DNA of 40,051 nt from an uncultured Prevotella sp. GTDB taxonomy: Bacteria > Bacteroidota > Bacteroidia > Bacteroidales > Bacteroidaceae. Under the pieces are notes generated by a model that saw nothing but the letters and a program-made list of their open reading frames with translations, was not told where the DNA came from and ran no database searches. The position numbers and the translations under genes were made by a program. Positions within the stretch are counted from its first letter, which is position 1. Each line of letters opens with the position of its first letter. This document shows, in pieces, positions 25,361 to 33,202 of this stretch. The stretch covers positions 1 through 40,051 of the forward strand of contig CALZYS010000009.1 in assembly GCA_945830345.1 (NCBI GenBank), written 5' to 3'.

Positions 25361-26732
25361 TGTCCTTAACTTCTTTAACTTCCTTAACTCCTTTCTTAAA
25401 AATCCTCATGTATCTCACCATCATCACAAGTGCGAAGATGGCCGAGACAGTGTCGGACAAAGGCATTGCCACCCACACGCCCGAAATGCCGAAGAACAGC
25501 GGCATCACCGCCAACAGCGGAACGAGGAAGAGCAGTTGGCGAGAGAGTGAAAGGAATATGCTTATCTTCGCCTTACCGATACTCTGGAAGAAATTCGTCA
25601 CCACCATCTGATAGCCCACGATTGGCATGGCAGCCATCATGATGCGAATGCCATGCACCGAGAGTTGCTTGAGCTCGGCATCGCTCGTAAACAATCCCAC
25701 GCACAACTCAGGCATGAATTCAGCCACAATAAATCCTGTTGTTGTCACGCATGTGCCGGCAATCATGGCGAGCGTGAGCACCCGCAAGAGACGGTCATAC
25801 TTCTGTGCACCGTAATTATATCCAGCTATCGGTTGCATACCCTGGTTCACTCCCATGTTGATCATGACAAAGATGAACGCCACACGGTTGGCTATGCCAT
25901 AGGCTCCCACAGCCAGGTCGCCGCCATATTCGAGCAGGCGCTGGTTGACGAATATTGCCACAAGACAAGCCGTGGCGTTCATGGCAAAGGGTGAGATGCC
26001 AATCCCCAGAATGTTCTTTACAATTTTATTGTCAAGCCTATATATCCCTTTTCGCAGGTGTAGCAGTTCGCCCTTGTCGCTAAATAGCCGCACCTGCCAT
26101 ACGAGTGCCACGGCTTGTGACAATATGGTGGCATAGGCGGCTCCGCGTATTCCCAAGTCGAAGGTGTAGATGAACAGAGGGTCGAGACATGAGTTGAGCA
26201 CCACGGTGAATATCGTCGTGTACATCGCCTGCCTAGGTTTGCTTGCCGCCCTGAGCACTGCGTTCATGCCGAAATACAGGTGTGTGATGATGTTGCCAAT
26301 CAGGATAACCACCATATATTCACGGGCATAAGGCAGTGTCTGTTCGCTCGCCCCGAAGAAAAAGAGTATGGGGTCGAGGAATACGAGCGACACCACCGAG
26401 AATATCAATCCGATGATGATGTTGAGCGTCACGTTGTTGCCCAAAATGCGTTGTGCGGTAGAATAATCCTTCTGCCCTAACTTCACCGAGAGATATGACG
26501 ATGAACCCACTCCCACTCCGGCTCCGAAGGCGGCAGAGAGATTCATAAACGGGAAGGTGACAGCCAAGCCCGAAATTGCCAATGCCCCCACGCCTTGTCC
26601 GATGAAGATGCTATCCACCATATTATATAGCGACGAAGCTGTCATGGCAATGATGGCAGGCAAGGCATATTGGGAGAGCAATCTGCCCACAGGTTTTGTT
26701 CCTAATTCGAGTGTTGCCTTGTTTTTATCCAT
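25353..26732 (-). CDS. MATE family efflux transporter
   Basis: 459 residues with twelve predicted membrane spans in two six-span halves. The start L-S-Q-Y-A-L-P-A-I-I, then N-M-V-D-S-I-F-I-G near 42-50, is typical; the second half has I-A-N-R-V-A-F-I near 285 and Q-G-M-Q-P-I-A-G-Y-N-Y-G-A near 303-315. It exports organic cations or drugs using Na+ or H+; the actual substrate is not predictable. The C-terminus (V-K-E-V-K-E-V-K-D-N-G) is encoded by a 9-bp GTTAARGAA repeat. A TAACTTTG promoter box lies 22 bases before the ATG. Confidence 0.93.
   Translation of the reverse strand: MDKNKATLELGTKPVGRLLSQYALPAIIAMTASSLYNMVDSIFIGQGVGALAISGLAVTFPFMNLSAAFGAGVGVGSSSYLSVKLGQKDYSTAQRILGNNVTLNIIIGLIFSVVSLVFLDPILFFFGASEQTLPYAREYMVVILIGNIITHLYFGMNAVLRAASKPRQAMYTTIFTVVLNSCLDPLFIYTFDLGIRGAAYATILSQAVALVWQVRLFSDKGELLHLRKGIYRLDNKIVKNILGIGISPFAMNATACLVAIFVNQRLLEYGGDLAVGAYGIANRVAFIFVMINMGVNQGMQPIAGYNYGAQKYDRLLRVLTLAMIAGTCVTTTGFIVAEFMPELCVGLFTSDAELKQLSVHGIRIMMAAMPIVGYQMVVTNFFQSIGKAKISIFLSLSRQLLFLVPLLAVMPLFFGISGVWVAMPLSDTVSAIFALVMMVRYMRIFKKGVKEVKEVKDNG
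25364..25395 (-). repeat. 9-bp GTTAARGAM repeat at the end of the MATE gene
   Basis: On the minus strand, GGAGTTAAG-GAAGTTAAA-GAAGTTAAG-type units encode the terminal V-K-E triplets. It belongs to the GGAGTTAA repeat family also seen at 7381, 7513 and 16851. Confidence 0.6.
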
Positions 26733-26754
26733 ATTATTATAATAAATCAGCGTG

Positions 26755-26786
26755 CAAAGTTAGCAAGTTTTGGCGAGAGTAGCAAC
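26755..26786 (-). promoter_or_regulatory. Promoter of the MATE gene (GTTG-N20-TAACTTTG)
   Basis: A perfect -7 box TAACTTTG lies at 26762-26755 on the minus strand, with GTTG (one mismatch to TTTG) 20 bases upstream at 26786-26783. It is divergent from the subtilase promoter. Confidence 0.65.
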
Positions 26787-26801
26787 TTTTCCGCCGAAAA
26801 A

Positions 26802-26833
26802 TTTGGTTTTTCCATAAATTTGCAGTAAGTTTG
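26802..26833 (+). promoter_or_regulatory. Promoter of the subtilase-xseAB operon (TTTG-N20-TAAGTTTG)
   Basis: TTTG at 26802-26805, 20 bases, then TAAGTTTG at 26826-26833: a full match. It shows that the in-frame TTG at 26831 cannot be the start, and supports ATG 26864. Confidence 0.8.
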
Positions 26834-26863
26834 CACCCAATTTTCGATAGTTACCCGAATAAG

Positions 26864-28309
26864 ATGATACACCGACTAAAGGTTTTGCTTCTGTTGATAT
26901 GCCTGGCAGCTGTAGCCCGACCCTCCACCACAGGCTCTTCGCCGAGGATTAAATTCCCTGGCAGCAAGTGCTATGGCTACCGCATCCAACTGCGCGACAA
27001 GCGCGGTTGCGGCTTTTCGCTCGACAAGCCCCGCCAGTTTCTCTCCAACAAGGCCATCGAGCGGCGGCGGCGGTTGGGCATAGAGTTGGATTCCACCGAC
27101 TTGCCCGTCAGTCATCAGTACATCCGTCAGATTACCTCAGACGCCATGCGCGTCATAGGCACGAGCAAGTGGAACAACACGGTGATTATCAACTGTTGCG
27201 ACACCTCTATAATATATAGGATAAGACGTCTGCCGTGCGTGAAAGCCGCCACGAGGGTGTGGACATCGCCCGACAGTATCAACGCGAGAATGAAACGCTC
27301 ACGCAAGAACCGCGACGGATTCAACTCGTGGGATTCGGTGTATAATGCCGCCTACGGACAGGCAGAGGCACAGATTGAGGCATTGGGCGGCATACTGCTC
27401 CACCAGCAGGGCTACCGTGGCGAGGGCATGACGATAGCCGTTCTCGACGGCGGATTTGCTGAGGTTGACCGCAAGCAGGTGTTCAAAAATGTGGATATCA
27501 AGGGCGTGAAGGACTTTGTTTATCCGCCTTCACTTAATTTCTATAACGAGACCGACCACGGCACTAAGGTGCTCTCGGCAATGGCGGTCAACGCTCCCAA
27601 TGTGTATATCGGCACTGCCCCTAAGGCTTCCTATTGGCTCTTGCGATGCGAGGACCAACAGTCGGAGCAACCCATCGAGGAGGACTATTGGGCAATGGCT
27701 GCCGAATTTGCCGACTCAGTGGGGGTGGATGTCATCAACAGTTCGTTGGGATATTATGAATACGACAATCACTACGGCGACCATCCCCTGTGGCATCTCG
27801 ACGGCCACACGGCACTCATCTCTCACACTGCCTCGATGCTGGCGCAGAAGGGCATCATCCTCGTCAACAGTGCCGGCAACAACGGCATGGGTCCCTGGAA
27901 GAAAATCACCTTCCCTGCCGATGCCCACGACATACTGACCGTGGGGGCGGTAACTGCCGAAAATCACAATGCCCCGTTCAGTGGCGTGGGCAACACTGCC
28001 GACGGTCGCATCAAGCCCGACGTGGTAGCCCTCGGAAGTCCCACGGTATTAGTGTCGTCACGAGGCACGGTGATCGAGGATATGGGTACATCGTTCTCCA
28101 CTCCCCTCGTGTGCGGACTTGTTGCTTGTTTGTGGCAAGCCCTTCCAACATTAACCCCGCAACAGATTATCGAATTAGTGCACCTCAGTGGTGACAATCA
28201 TTCCCATCCCGACAATATCTTCGGCTATGGCATTCCCGATTTCTCCCAAGCCCTGCTCATGGGCAGGAAGGGCATCACGTTGACATCCACGGAAGGAGGT
28301 GCCCGATGA
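26864..28309 (+). CDS. S8 family serine peptidase (subtilase)
   Basis: 481 residues from ATG 26864. A signal peptide occupies about 1-19. The subtilisin triad is complete: D195 in A-V-L-D-G-G-F, H232 in D-H-G-T-K-V and S410 in G-T-S-F-S-T-P; the oxyanion Asn is N339 in N-S-A-G-N-N-G. Residues 25-135 are a prodomain-like region with C-Y-G-Y-R-I-Q-L-R-D-K-R-G. The protease is probably exported and matures by loss of this region. No C-terminal sorting tail is seen. Its last codons overlap the xseA start in ATGA, so an envelope protease and a DNA-repair nuclease share one message. Confidence 0.9.
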   Translation: MIHRLKVLLLLICLAAVARPSTTGSSPRIKFPGSKCYGYRIQLRDKRGCGFSLDKPRQFLSNKAIERRRRLGIELDSTDLPVSHQYIRQITSDAMRVIGTSKWNNTVIINCCDTSIIYRIRRLPCVKAATRVWTSPDSINARMKRSRKNRDGFNSWDSVYNAAYGQAEAQIEALGGILLHQQGYRGEGMTIAVLDGGFAEVDRKQVFKNVDIKGVKDFVYPPSLNFYNETDHGTKVLSAMAVNAPNVYIGTAPKASYWLLRCEDQQSEQPIEEDYWAMAAEFADSVGVDVINSSLGYYEYDNHYGDHPLWHLDGHTALISHTASMLAQKGIILVNSAGNNGMGPWKKITFPADAHDILTVGAVTAENHNAPFSGVGNTADGRIKPDVVALGSPTVLVSSRGTVIEDMGTSFSTPLVCGLVACLWQALPTLTPQQIIELVHLSGDNHSHPDNIFGYGIPDFSQALLMGRKGITLTSTEGGAR

Positions 28310-29658
28310 GACACGACGCCATGCACGATTCGCCACACCACTACTCACTGATGGAGCTCAATCATAAAGTGCGCACCACATTGGAGAAATATCTCTACGA
28401 CCAATATTGGTTGGAGGCAGAGATAGCGCAGATAGGCGAAAACCGCGGACATTGCTATCTCGACCTCGTCCAGAAGGCCGAAGGATACAACACTCCCGTG
28501 GCAAGGGCGCAGGCCAAGTGCTGGCGCAACGTGTGGGGCGCGGTGAAGCCATATTTCGAGCGCACCACTGGTCAGACGCTCTCGACGGGCATGAAGGTGC
28601 TGGTGTTGGTGCATCCCGACTTCCACGAGGCTTTCGGATTCTCGTGGATAATCGACGACATCGACCCCCGCTTCACCCTTGGAGATATGGCCCGCCGCCG
28701 ACAGGAGATAATCCGCCAACTGAAAGCTGAGGGCGTGTTCGACCTCAACCGCGAACTGCCCCTGCCACTATTCGCCCAGCGCATTGCCGTCATATCATCA
28801 CGCACGGCGGCAGGTTATGGCGACTTCTGCCGCCAACTGGAGGAGAACGCCCGTAGATTCCGTTTCTCCACCACCCTCTACGAATCCCTCATGCAGGGCG
28901 AGGGCGTGGAGGTCAGTATCATCGCCGCCCTCGACAGAATTAACGCCAAGATTGAGGATTACGACTGCGTGGTGATAATAAGAGGTGGCGGTGCAACGAG
29001 CGACATGGCGGGATTCGACTCACTGCAGTTGGCCGAGAACGTGGCCAACTTCCCTCTGCCCATAATCACGGGCATCGGTCACGACCGCGACGAATGTATC
29101 CTCGACATGGTGTCGCACACGCGAGTGAAGACTCCCACCGCAGCAGCAGCCTTCCTTATCGACAATCTCAACCGAGTGGCTGACCGCATCGACAATGCCA
29201 CGGAGAGAATCACCTCCTGTGTGCAACGGCGCATGGAGAATGAGAAGTCACGATTCCTGCGCGTTGCCGAGCGCATACCTATGCTCTTCTCGCTTGTGAA
29301 GAGCAAACAGGAAAACAAGCTTGAGCGACTCAATCAGGTGATGATACACAGCGTCAGTCGCCGCCTCGACCGCCACAATGCCGACCTCAAGACATTGTCT
29401 ATGCGCATTGCCCCGTCTATCGCAAGGCTCATCGACCGTCGTCGTCACGCCCTCGACCTACTCGAACATCGCTCCAAGGCTCTCGACCCAACCCTACTCC
29501 TGCAGCGTGGCTACAGCATCACCACGCTCAATGGTCACGCCCTGCGCTCCACCGACGAGCTCCATCCCGGCGACATCCTCACCACCCGACTTGCCGAAGG
29601 TTCATTGACCTCGGTGGTAAATGAAATCATAAATAATAACGACAAACAAAAGCAATAA
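28306..29658 (+). CDS. xseA: Exodeoxyribonuclease VII large subunit
   Basis: 450 residues. The N-terminal OB-fold domain (about 15-115) has W-L-E-A-E-I-A-Q-I and H-C-Y-L-D-L-V. The catalytic part has I-A-V-I-S-S-R-T-A-A-G-Y-G-D-F near 161-175, I-I-R-G-G-G-A-T-S-D-M near 225-235 and G-I-G-H-D-R-D near 259-265. A long helical coiled region (300-390) and a C-terminal L-L-Q-R-G-Y-S-I segment follow. It degrades single-stranded DNA with XseB. The ATG overlaps the subtilase stop by 4 bases; other Met codons at residues 6 and 16 are possible starts. Confidence 0.95.
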   Translation: MRHDAMHDSPHHYSLMELNHKVRTTLEKYLYDQYWLEAEIAQIGENRGHCYLDLVQKAEGYNTPVARAQAKCWRNVWGAVKPYFERTTGQTLSTGMKVLVLVHPDFHEAFGFSWIIDDIDPRFTLGDMARRRQEIIRQLKAEGVFDLNRELPLPLFAQRIAVISSRTAAGYGDFCRQLEENARRFRFSTTLYESLMQGEGVEVSIIAALDRINAKIEDYDCVVIIRGGGATSDMAGFDSLQLAENVANFPLPIITGIGHDRDECILDMVSHTRVKTPTAAAAFLIDNLNRVADRIDNATERITSCVQRRMENEKSRFLRVAERIPMLFSLVKSKQENKLERLNQVMIHSVSRRLDRHNADLKTLSMRIAPSIARLIDRRRHALDLLEHRSKALDPTLLLQRGYSITTLNGHALRSTDELHPGDILTTRLAEGSLTSVVNEIINNNDKQKQ

Positions 29659-29660
29659 TC

Positions 29661-29840
29661 ATGAAATACGAAGACTCTATCAAGGAACTGGAATCCATCG
29701 TCAGACGAATGGAGAACGACGAACTCGACATCGACACCCTCGCCACACAGCTCAAGCGTGCCCAAACGTTAATAAAGTCATGTCGCGATAAACTAACAAA
29801 AACCGACGAGGAGATCAAGTCAATCCTCGCCGGTGATTAA
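29661..29840 (+). CDS. xseB: Exodeoxyribonuclease VII small subunit
   Basis: A 59-residue protein beginning 2 bases after the xseA stop. The family pattern is clear: Y-E-D-S-I-K-E-L-E-S-I-V near 3-14, then E-N-D-E-L-D-I-D-T-L near 18-27 and a second helix with L-K-R-A-Q-T-L-I-K-S-C-R-D-K-L. The small subunit forms helical hairpins that bind the long helix of XseA. The ORF is short but complete, with normal length for the family and direct linkage to xseA. Confidence 0.93.
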   Translation: MKYEDSIKELESIVRRMENDELDIDTLATQLKRAQTLIKSCRDKLTKTDEEIKSILAGD

Positions 29841-29860
29841 TATTTTTTTCCATCTCATCA

Positions 29861-29968
29861 CTACGCCACAGCGCAACTTATGCCCAAAGCCGTTCCCACG
29901 GCTGCGAGGATAGCCGATGCCAGATTCCACAAATACTTAATCATCCTCAACTTGTTCTCTTGTGTCAT
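29861..29968 (-). CDS. Smalltalk-like small protein (35 residues)
   Basis: A 35-codon frame from ATG 29968 to TAG at 29863-29861. The peptide starts M-T-Q-E-N-K, has a basic-amphipathic stretch (K-L-R-M-I-K-Y-L-W-N), then a hydrophobic segment of small residues and a T-A-L-G-I-S-C-A motif near the end. This layout, with a lipobox-like G-x-S-C near the C-terminus, resembles the very short Bacteroidetes proteins annotated as smalltalk. Those often sit near HU-family and amidase genes, which are absent here. An AT-rich leader precedes the ATG. Function is unknown. It is convergent with xseB, 20 bases apart. Confidence 0.65.
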   Translation of the reverse strand: MTQENKLRMIKYLWNLASAILAAVGTALGISCAVA

Positions 29969-30138
29969 AACTTTAATCTTTTAATTCTTTAACTTAACTT
30001 TCTCAAGTGAAATTAGCCGAGTATCTGCCACTGTAGGGTTTTACCTCGTGTAAGACCGACCGCCCCCGCAAATCAATAATCAATCATCAATCCGAGCCGA
30101 AGGCTCATAATCTGTGCTAATCTGTGGTCTAAAAAAGC

Positions 30139-30308
30139 GTGTATATGGAAGGACGCGTGGAAGGCAATGCGGAAGGACGTGCGAATGAGAAGAAAAACAC
30201 GGTTAAGAGGTTGTTGGCTTCTGGCGCATCGGTAGATATTATTGCCATCGTACTGGTCTGACCGAGGCGGATGTACGCCATCCCATTGATGAGATTTCAA
30301 AAGATTGA
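30139..30308 (+). pseudogene. Remnant of an Rpn/PD-(D/E)XK nuclease-transposase C-terminus
   Basis: From ATG 30145 the frame reads M-E-G-R-V-E-G-N-A-E-G-R-A-N-E-K-K, then L-L-A-S-G-A-S-V-D-I-I-A-I, and stops at 30259-30261. The E-G-x repeats followed by a helix of this kind are the usual end of Rpn-family nucleases. In another frame from 30252 the expected continuation appears, T-G-L-T-E-A-D-V-R, running to TGA at 30306-30308. One base lost near 30250 explains the break. The nuclease core is absent upstream, so this is a decayed 3' fragment of a mobile gene. Confidence 0.6.
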
Positions 30309-30367
30309 TATCTCGGAGAAGAATCGCAAGCGATTCATATGTGGGTTTTTCTTGGCATGGAGACAAT

Positions 30368-30419
30368 AGCTAATATTAAATACAGGAGCCACGTTGATAG
30401 TGACTCCTGCCTATTAGCT
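30368..30419. other. Two-part nested hairpin in a gene-free stretch
   Basis: Outer arms AGCTAAT (30368-30374) and ATTAGCT (30413-30419) pair perfectly. Inside them CAGGAGCCAC (30383-30392) pairs with GTGACTCCTG (30400-30409) at 9 of 10 positions around a 7-base loop. A perfect GAATCGC-AA-GCGATTC hairpin lies shortly before, at 30321-30336. This could be a structured RNA, a terminator for the remnant gene or an insertion-sequence end. No coding frame supports a protein here. Confidence 0.5.
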
Positions 30420-30467
30420 GTATGTCGTTGGCTTATTCCTCATGAAGTTGCTCCCCAGCAGAGCTTC

Positions 30468-30568
30468 ACTATGCTTCAGCCAGCAAATGCAAAAGTAATA
30501 ATAAAAAACGGAATGACCAAAAATAACCATATTTATTTCATCCTGCAATTTGACCCATTGAAGCATAG
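30468..30568. repeat. 11-bp inverted repeat bounding about 100 bases
   Basis: ACTATGCTTCA near 30468 is inverted exactly as TGAAGCATAGT near 30558. The AT-rich interior has no gene. It may be a small non-autonomous element or its scar. Confidence 0.4.
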
Positions 30569-30586
30569 TATCAATAATTCATCCTG

Positions 30587-30622
30587 CAATTTGACCTATA
30601 CGCCCAATTTGACCTATACGCC
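30587..30622. repeat. 18-bp tandem duplication covering the cmk stop codon
   Basis: CAATTTGACCTATACGCC occurs twice in succession (30587-30604, 30605-30622). The second copy contains the cmk stop (30616-30614) and its last two codons. ATTCATCCTGCAATTTGACC-like sequence also appears in two places just before (about 30536 and 30577). Confidence 0.75.
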
Positions 30623-31321
30623 AATAATGATTGCCTCGCGGTATTTCTCCATGAGCCACGCCTTCTGCTCGGCAATGGTCATGTTGCTGTTGTCGAGTTC
30701 TATGGCGTCGGAGGCTTTGCGGAGGGGCGAGACTTCACGATGGGAGTCAATATAGTCGCGTTCCTCCACATTCTTGAGGATGTCGTCGAAGTCGGCGGGC
30801 ATGCCCTTTGCCTGGAGTTCGTCGTAGCGTCGCTGTGCACGCACATTAGGGGATGCCGTAACAAATATTTTCAACTCTGCATCAGGGAACACCGTAGTGC
30901 CGATGTCGCGACCGTCCATCACGATGCCCTTGTTCTTGCCCATTGCCTGCTGCTGCTCTACCATCGCCTTGCGCACGAAAGGTAGGGCGGCAACCTTGCT
31001 CACACACCCCGACACCTCCATAGAGCGTATCTCCTTCTCGACAACCTCGCCGTTGAGACAGGCGTCAGGGCGACCGGTAGAGGCATTCAATGCGAAACTG
31101 ACATTCACAAGCCCCTCGTTCATAGCTCTCTCAAGACCGGGTACATTCACCTCGCCATCGCCGTCAAAAAGCCCGGAGCGCAGGGCGAAAAGAGTGACAC
31201 AACGGTACATCGCCCCCGTGTCAACATATATATATCCTAATTCACGAGCCAAGTCCTTGGCCATAGTGCTTTTGCCACATGAAGAAAAACCATCGATGGC
31301 TATTGTAATTTTCTTTTCCAT
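30614..31321 (-). CDS. cmk: Cytidylate kinase
   Basis: 235 residues. Walker A is G-F-S-S-C-G-K-S-T at 11-19. V-D-T-G-A-M-Y-R near 33-40, the C-terminal nucleotide-binding D-G-R-D-I-G-T near 136-142 and the lid R-A-Q-R-R-Y-D-E-L near 160 fit bacterial CMP kinases. It phosphorylates CMP and dCMP. The gene follows porQ by 14 bases on the same strand, an association also known in other Bacteroidetes. Its last two codons and stop lie in an 18-bp repeat that is duplicated just downstream, so the gene end was the site of a tandem duplication. Confidence 0.95.
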   Translation of the reverse strand: MEKKITIAIDGFSSCGKSTMAKDLARELGYIYVDTGAMYRCVTLFALRSGLFDGDGEVNVPGLERAMNEGLVNVSFALNASTGRPDACLNGEVVEKEIRSMEVSGCVSKVAALPFVRKAMVEQQQAMGKNKGIVMDGRDIGTTVFPDAELKIFVTASPNVRAQRRYDELQAKGMPADFDDILKNVEERDYIDSHREVSPLRKASDAIELDNSNMTIAEQKAWLMEKYREAIIIGV

Positions 31322-31335
31322 ATTGTCAAAAAAAC

Positions 31336-32280
31336 TTAGATTGAATAAGTGACGTTAATAATCAATGACGATGCCGAGACATGGTATTTACCATAAGCCA
31401 CTTGCAACTTAAACCTCTCTAACTGCAACCCACCGCCCAATGAGAACCCAGCTCCGTGGCTCGACTCCGATTCTCCGTCGGAAATCTTCATCTCGTCGGA
31501 GCGTCGAGGATTCAGGCCTCCGCCAAGCCAAATATTGTCGGCGAGGAAAGCCTCAGCACCGAACACGAAATGATTGATGAACTTGTCGTCCCAATCGTGC
31601 AACCTTGTCATCGTGACCGAAAAACGCAGCGGCGATTCGCCCAGACGCTTCGACGCGCCCAACTGGAGGTCGAACGGCAGTTTCTCGAAATCATCCTCGT
31701 AGGCCTTCACCTGTCCACCAAGATTTCGCGCCACCGCCGACACCGACAGTCCCAAGTCGGGATTCAGATAATTGACTCCGAGATCGACAGCCACTCCCAA
31801 AGAATTGTATCCGGCGAGAGACGACGACACAAACTTGGCCGTCACTCCACCTGCAATCTTGTTGCTCAGGGCATAGGTGAACGTGCCGCCCACGGCAATG
31901 TCCTTAGCCGACACCTCGCCCAGCACCTCGTTGTCGGCAGTGGTGTGCTTCATCGTTCCGTAATCCACATATTGCGCCTCCACCGCCCATGTGGCACGCT
32001 GGCGATAGGCCTTGACAAACGATGCACTCGCCACCTTCACCCCCTCCATATATGTCATATAGTTGAGGTTGATCGAGCGGTCGGAGACATTGCTTGCCAA
32101 CGCAGGATTATGGAACACCAACGTCGGGTCGTCGTCGTCGATGGTAATATTTTCACCTCCCAAGGCTGCCGCATGAGCACTCACCGGCAAACGGAGGAAA
32201 TTATATACAGTTTCGCTCTCTTGCGCCCCAATTTCGTAAGAAAAGAGGACAAAAAAGGCCATAATTACGATTTTTTTCAT
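31336..32280 (-). CDS. porQ: Type IX secretion system protein PorQ
   Basis: 314 residues with a signal peptide cleaved after Ile-Gly-Ala (about residue 19). The mature start, [17 protein letters not shown] near 28-44, with N-P-A-L near 57, is the PorQ/PorV-type opening, and the remainder is an outer-membrane barrel. PorQ belongs to the type IX secretion shuttle complex that helps fix cargo to the surface. Its presence means the organism is expected to have a type IX system, and a protease with a sorting-like tail is encoded at 34971-36488. A TATCTTTG -7 box lies 21 bases before the start. Confidence 0.87.
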   Translation of the reverse strand: MKKIVIMAFFVLFSYEIGAQESETVYNFLRLPVSAHAAALGGENITIDDDDPTLVFHNPALASNVSDRSINLNYMTYMEGVKVASASFVKAYRQRATWAVEAQYVDYGTMKHTTADNEVLGEVSAKDIAVGGTFTYALSNKIAGGVTAKFVSSSLAGYNSLGVAVDLGVNYLNPDLGLSVSAVARNLGGQVKAYEDDFEKLPFDLQLGASKRLGESPLRFSVTMTRLHDWDDKFINHFVFGAEAFLADNIWLGGGLNPRRSDEMKISDGESESSHGAGFSLGGGLQLERFKLQVAYGKYHVSASSLIINVTYSI

Positions 32281-32301
32281 CTATTTTTGAGAATTTGTCT
32301 G

Positions 32302-32309
32302 CAAAGATA
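32302..32309 (-). promoter_or_regulatory. -7 box of the porQ-cmk operon
   Basis: TATCTTTG on the minus strand at 32309-32302 matches TAnnTTTG. No TTTG lies at the right distance upstream, so the -33 half is weak. Confidence 0.55.
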
Positions 32310-32401
32310 CGATTTTTTAAAATATCTGAGCTATTTTTGTAGCGTGAAATCGCACCTTTCATAAAAAATAACGTAAAAAAGGTGGTTTTATTGTATTAAA
32401 A

Positions 32402-33118
32402 ATGGAAATTAAGAAGAATAAAAGGGTCGATCTTGAAGAAGGAAGGCTGACGCGACTGCTCATCGCCCTCGTGTTTATCCTCTCGACGATATTGGTGGCT
32501 CTCGAATATAACACCGGAGGCGGCGACGACAGCAACCTCGACGATGAACTGCTCGACGACGTGGCTCGCGAGATCGAAATGATGCCCGTCACCCAACAGG
32601 AAGAGCGCATCGCCCTCGCGCCAAAGAAGAAGCAGGATGCCTCGCCGCAGAAGATACACGTGGTGGACGAAGAGGTGGCTCCCGCTCCCGAGGAACTAAA
32701 CAATGCCGACGGCGACACCAAGGGTGAGGACACTGCCCCCGAAGCCACCAAGGACGCCGAGACGGAATATGCCACGGCACAAAACGACCTCGGCGACAAC
32801 CCATTCAACTTCCACACAGTGGAGGACTTGCCGAAATTCCCCGGGGGTGCCGTAGAACTGATGAAATGGCTCACCAAGAACCTGCGCTATCCCCAGGATG
32901 CCCAGCGCAATAAGAAGGAAGGCAAGGTGGTGGTGCAGTTTATAGTGAACAAGGACGGTACGATGTCCGACCTCAAGGTGGTGAAGAGTGCACAATATGC
33001 CTCGCTCGACCGCGAGGCTCTGAGAGTAATGAGACTGATGCCGAAGTGGACTCCTGGCGTGCAGAACGACAAACCATGCCGCACGATGGTGTGCATACCG
33101 GTGGTGTTCAAGTTGTAG
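32402..33118 (+). CDS. TonB family energy-transducer protein
   Basis: 238 residues. One N-terminal membrane span at about 18-36 follows a basic stretch (K-K-N-K-R). Residues 40-135 are a charged, Pro/Ala/Glu-rich periplasmic linker. The TonB C-terminal domain occupies about 140-238: F-P-G-G-A-V-E-L near 142-149, L-R-Y-P-Q-D-A near 158, G-K-V-V-V-Q-F-I-V-N near 173 and L-M-P-K-W-T-P-G near 215. It would pass proton-motive energy to TonB-dependent receptors, one of which ends at 39993. Its stop lies inside a perfect hairpin. Confidence 0.9.
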   Translation: MEIKKNKRVDLEEGRLTRLLIALVFILSTILVALEYNTGGGDDSNLDDELLDDVAREIEMMPVTQQEERIALAPKKKQDASPQKIHVVDEEVAPAPEELNNADGDTKGEDTAPEATKDAETEYATAQNDLGDNPFNFHTVEDLPKFPGGAVELMKWLTKNLRYPQDAQRNKKEGKVVVQFIVNKDGTMSDLKVVKSAQYASLDREALRVMRLMPKWTPGVQNDKPCRTMVCIPVVFKL

Positions 33119-33134
33119 CTTGCTACAACTTGAA
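33107..33134 (+). terminator. Perfect 13-bp hairpin across the TonB-family stop codon
   Basis: TTCAAGTTGTAGC (33107-33119) and GCTACAACTTGAA (33122-33134) pair completely around a 2-base loop. The TAG stop at 33116-33118 is inside the stem. A/T-rich sequence follows, without a clean T tract, so it may be a terminator or an mRNA-end stabiliser. Confidence 0.65.
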
Positions 33135-33202
33135 ATTAAAAAATTAAAATATTAAAGTTTCGTTGGCGCAATAATGAAAATAAATAATTAAAAAATTAAG
33201 AT

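Noticed and set aside
30339..30755. 138-codon plus-strand frame beginning in the gap before cmk
   Set aside because: It runs antisense into cmk and covers the hairpins and repeats; composition is not protein-like.
31456..32364. 302-codon frame antisense to porQ
   Set aside because: His/Arg-rich shadow of a gene with clear signal peptide and PorQ features.
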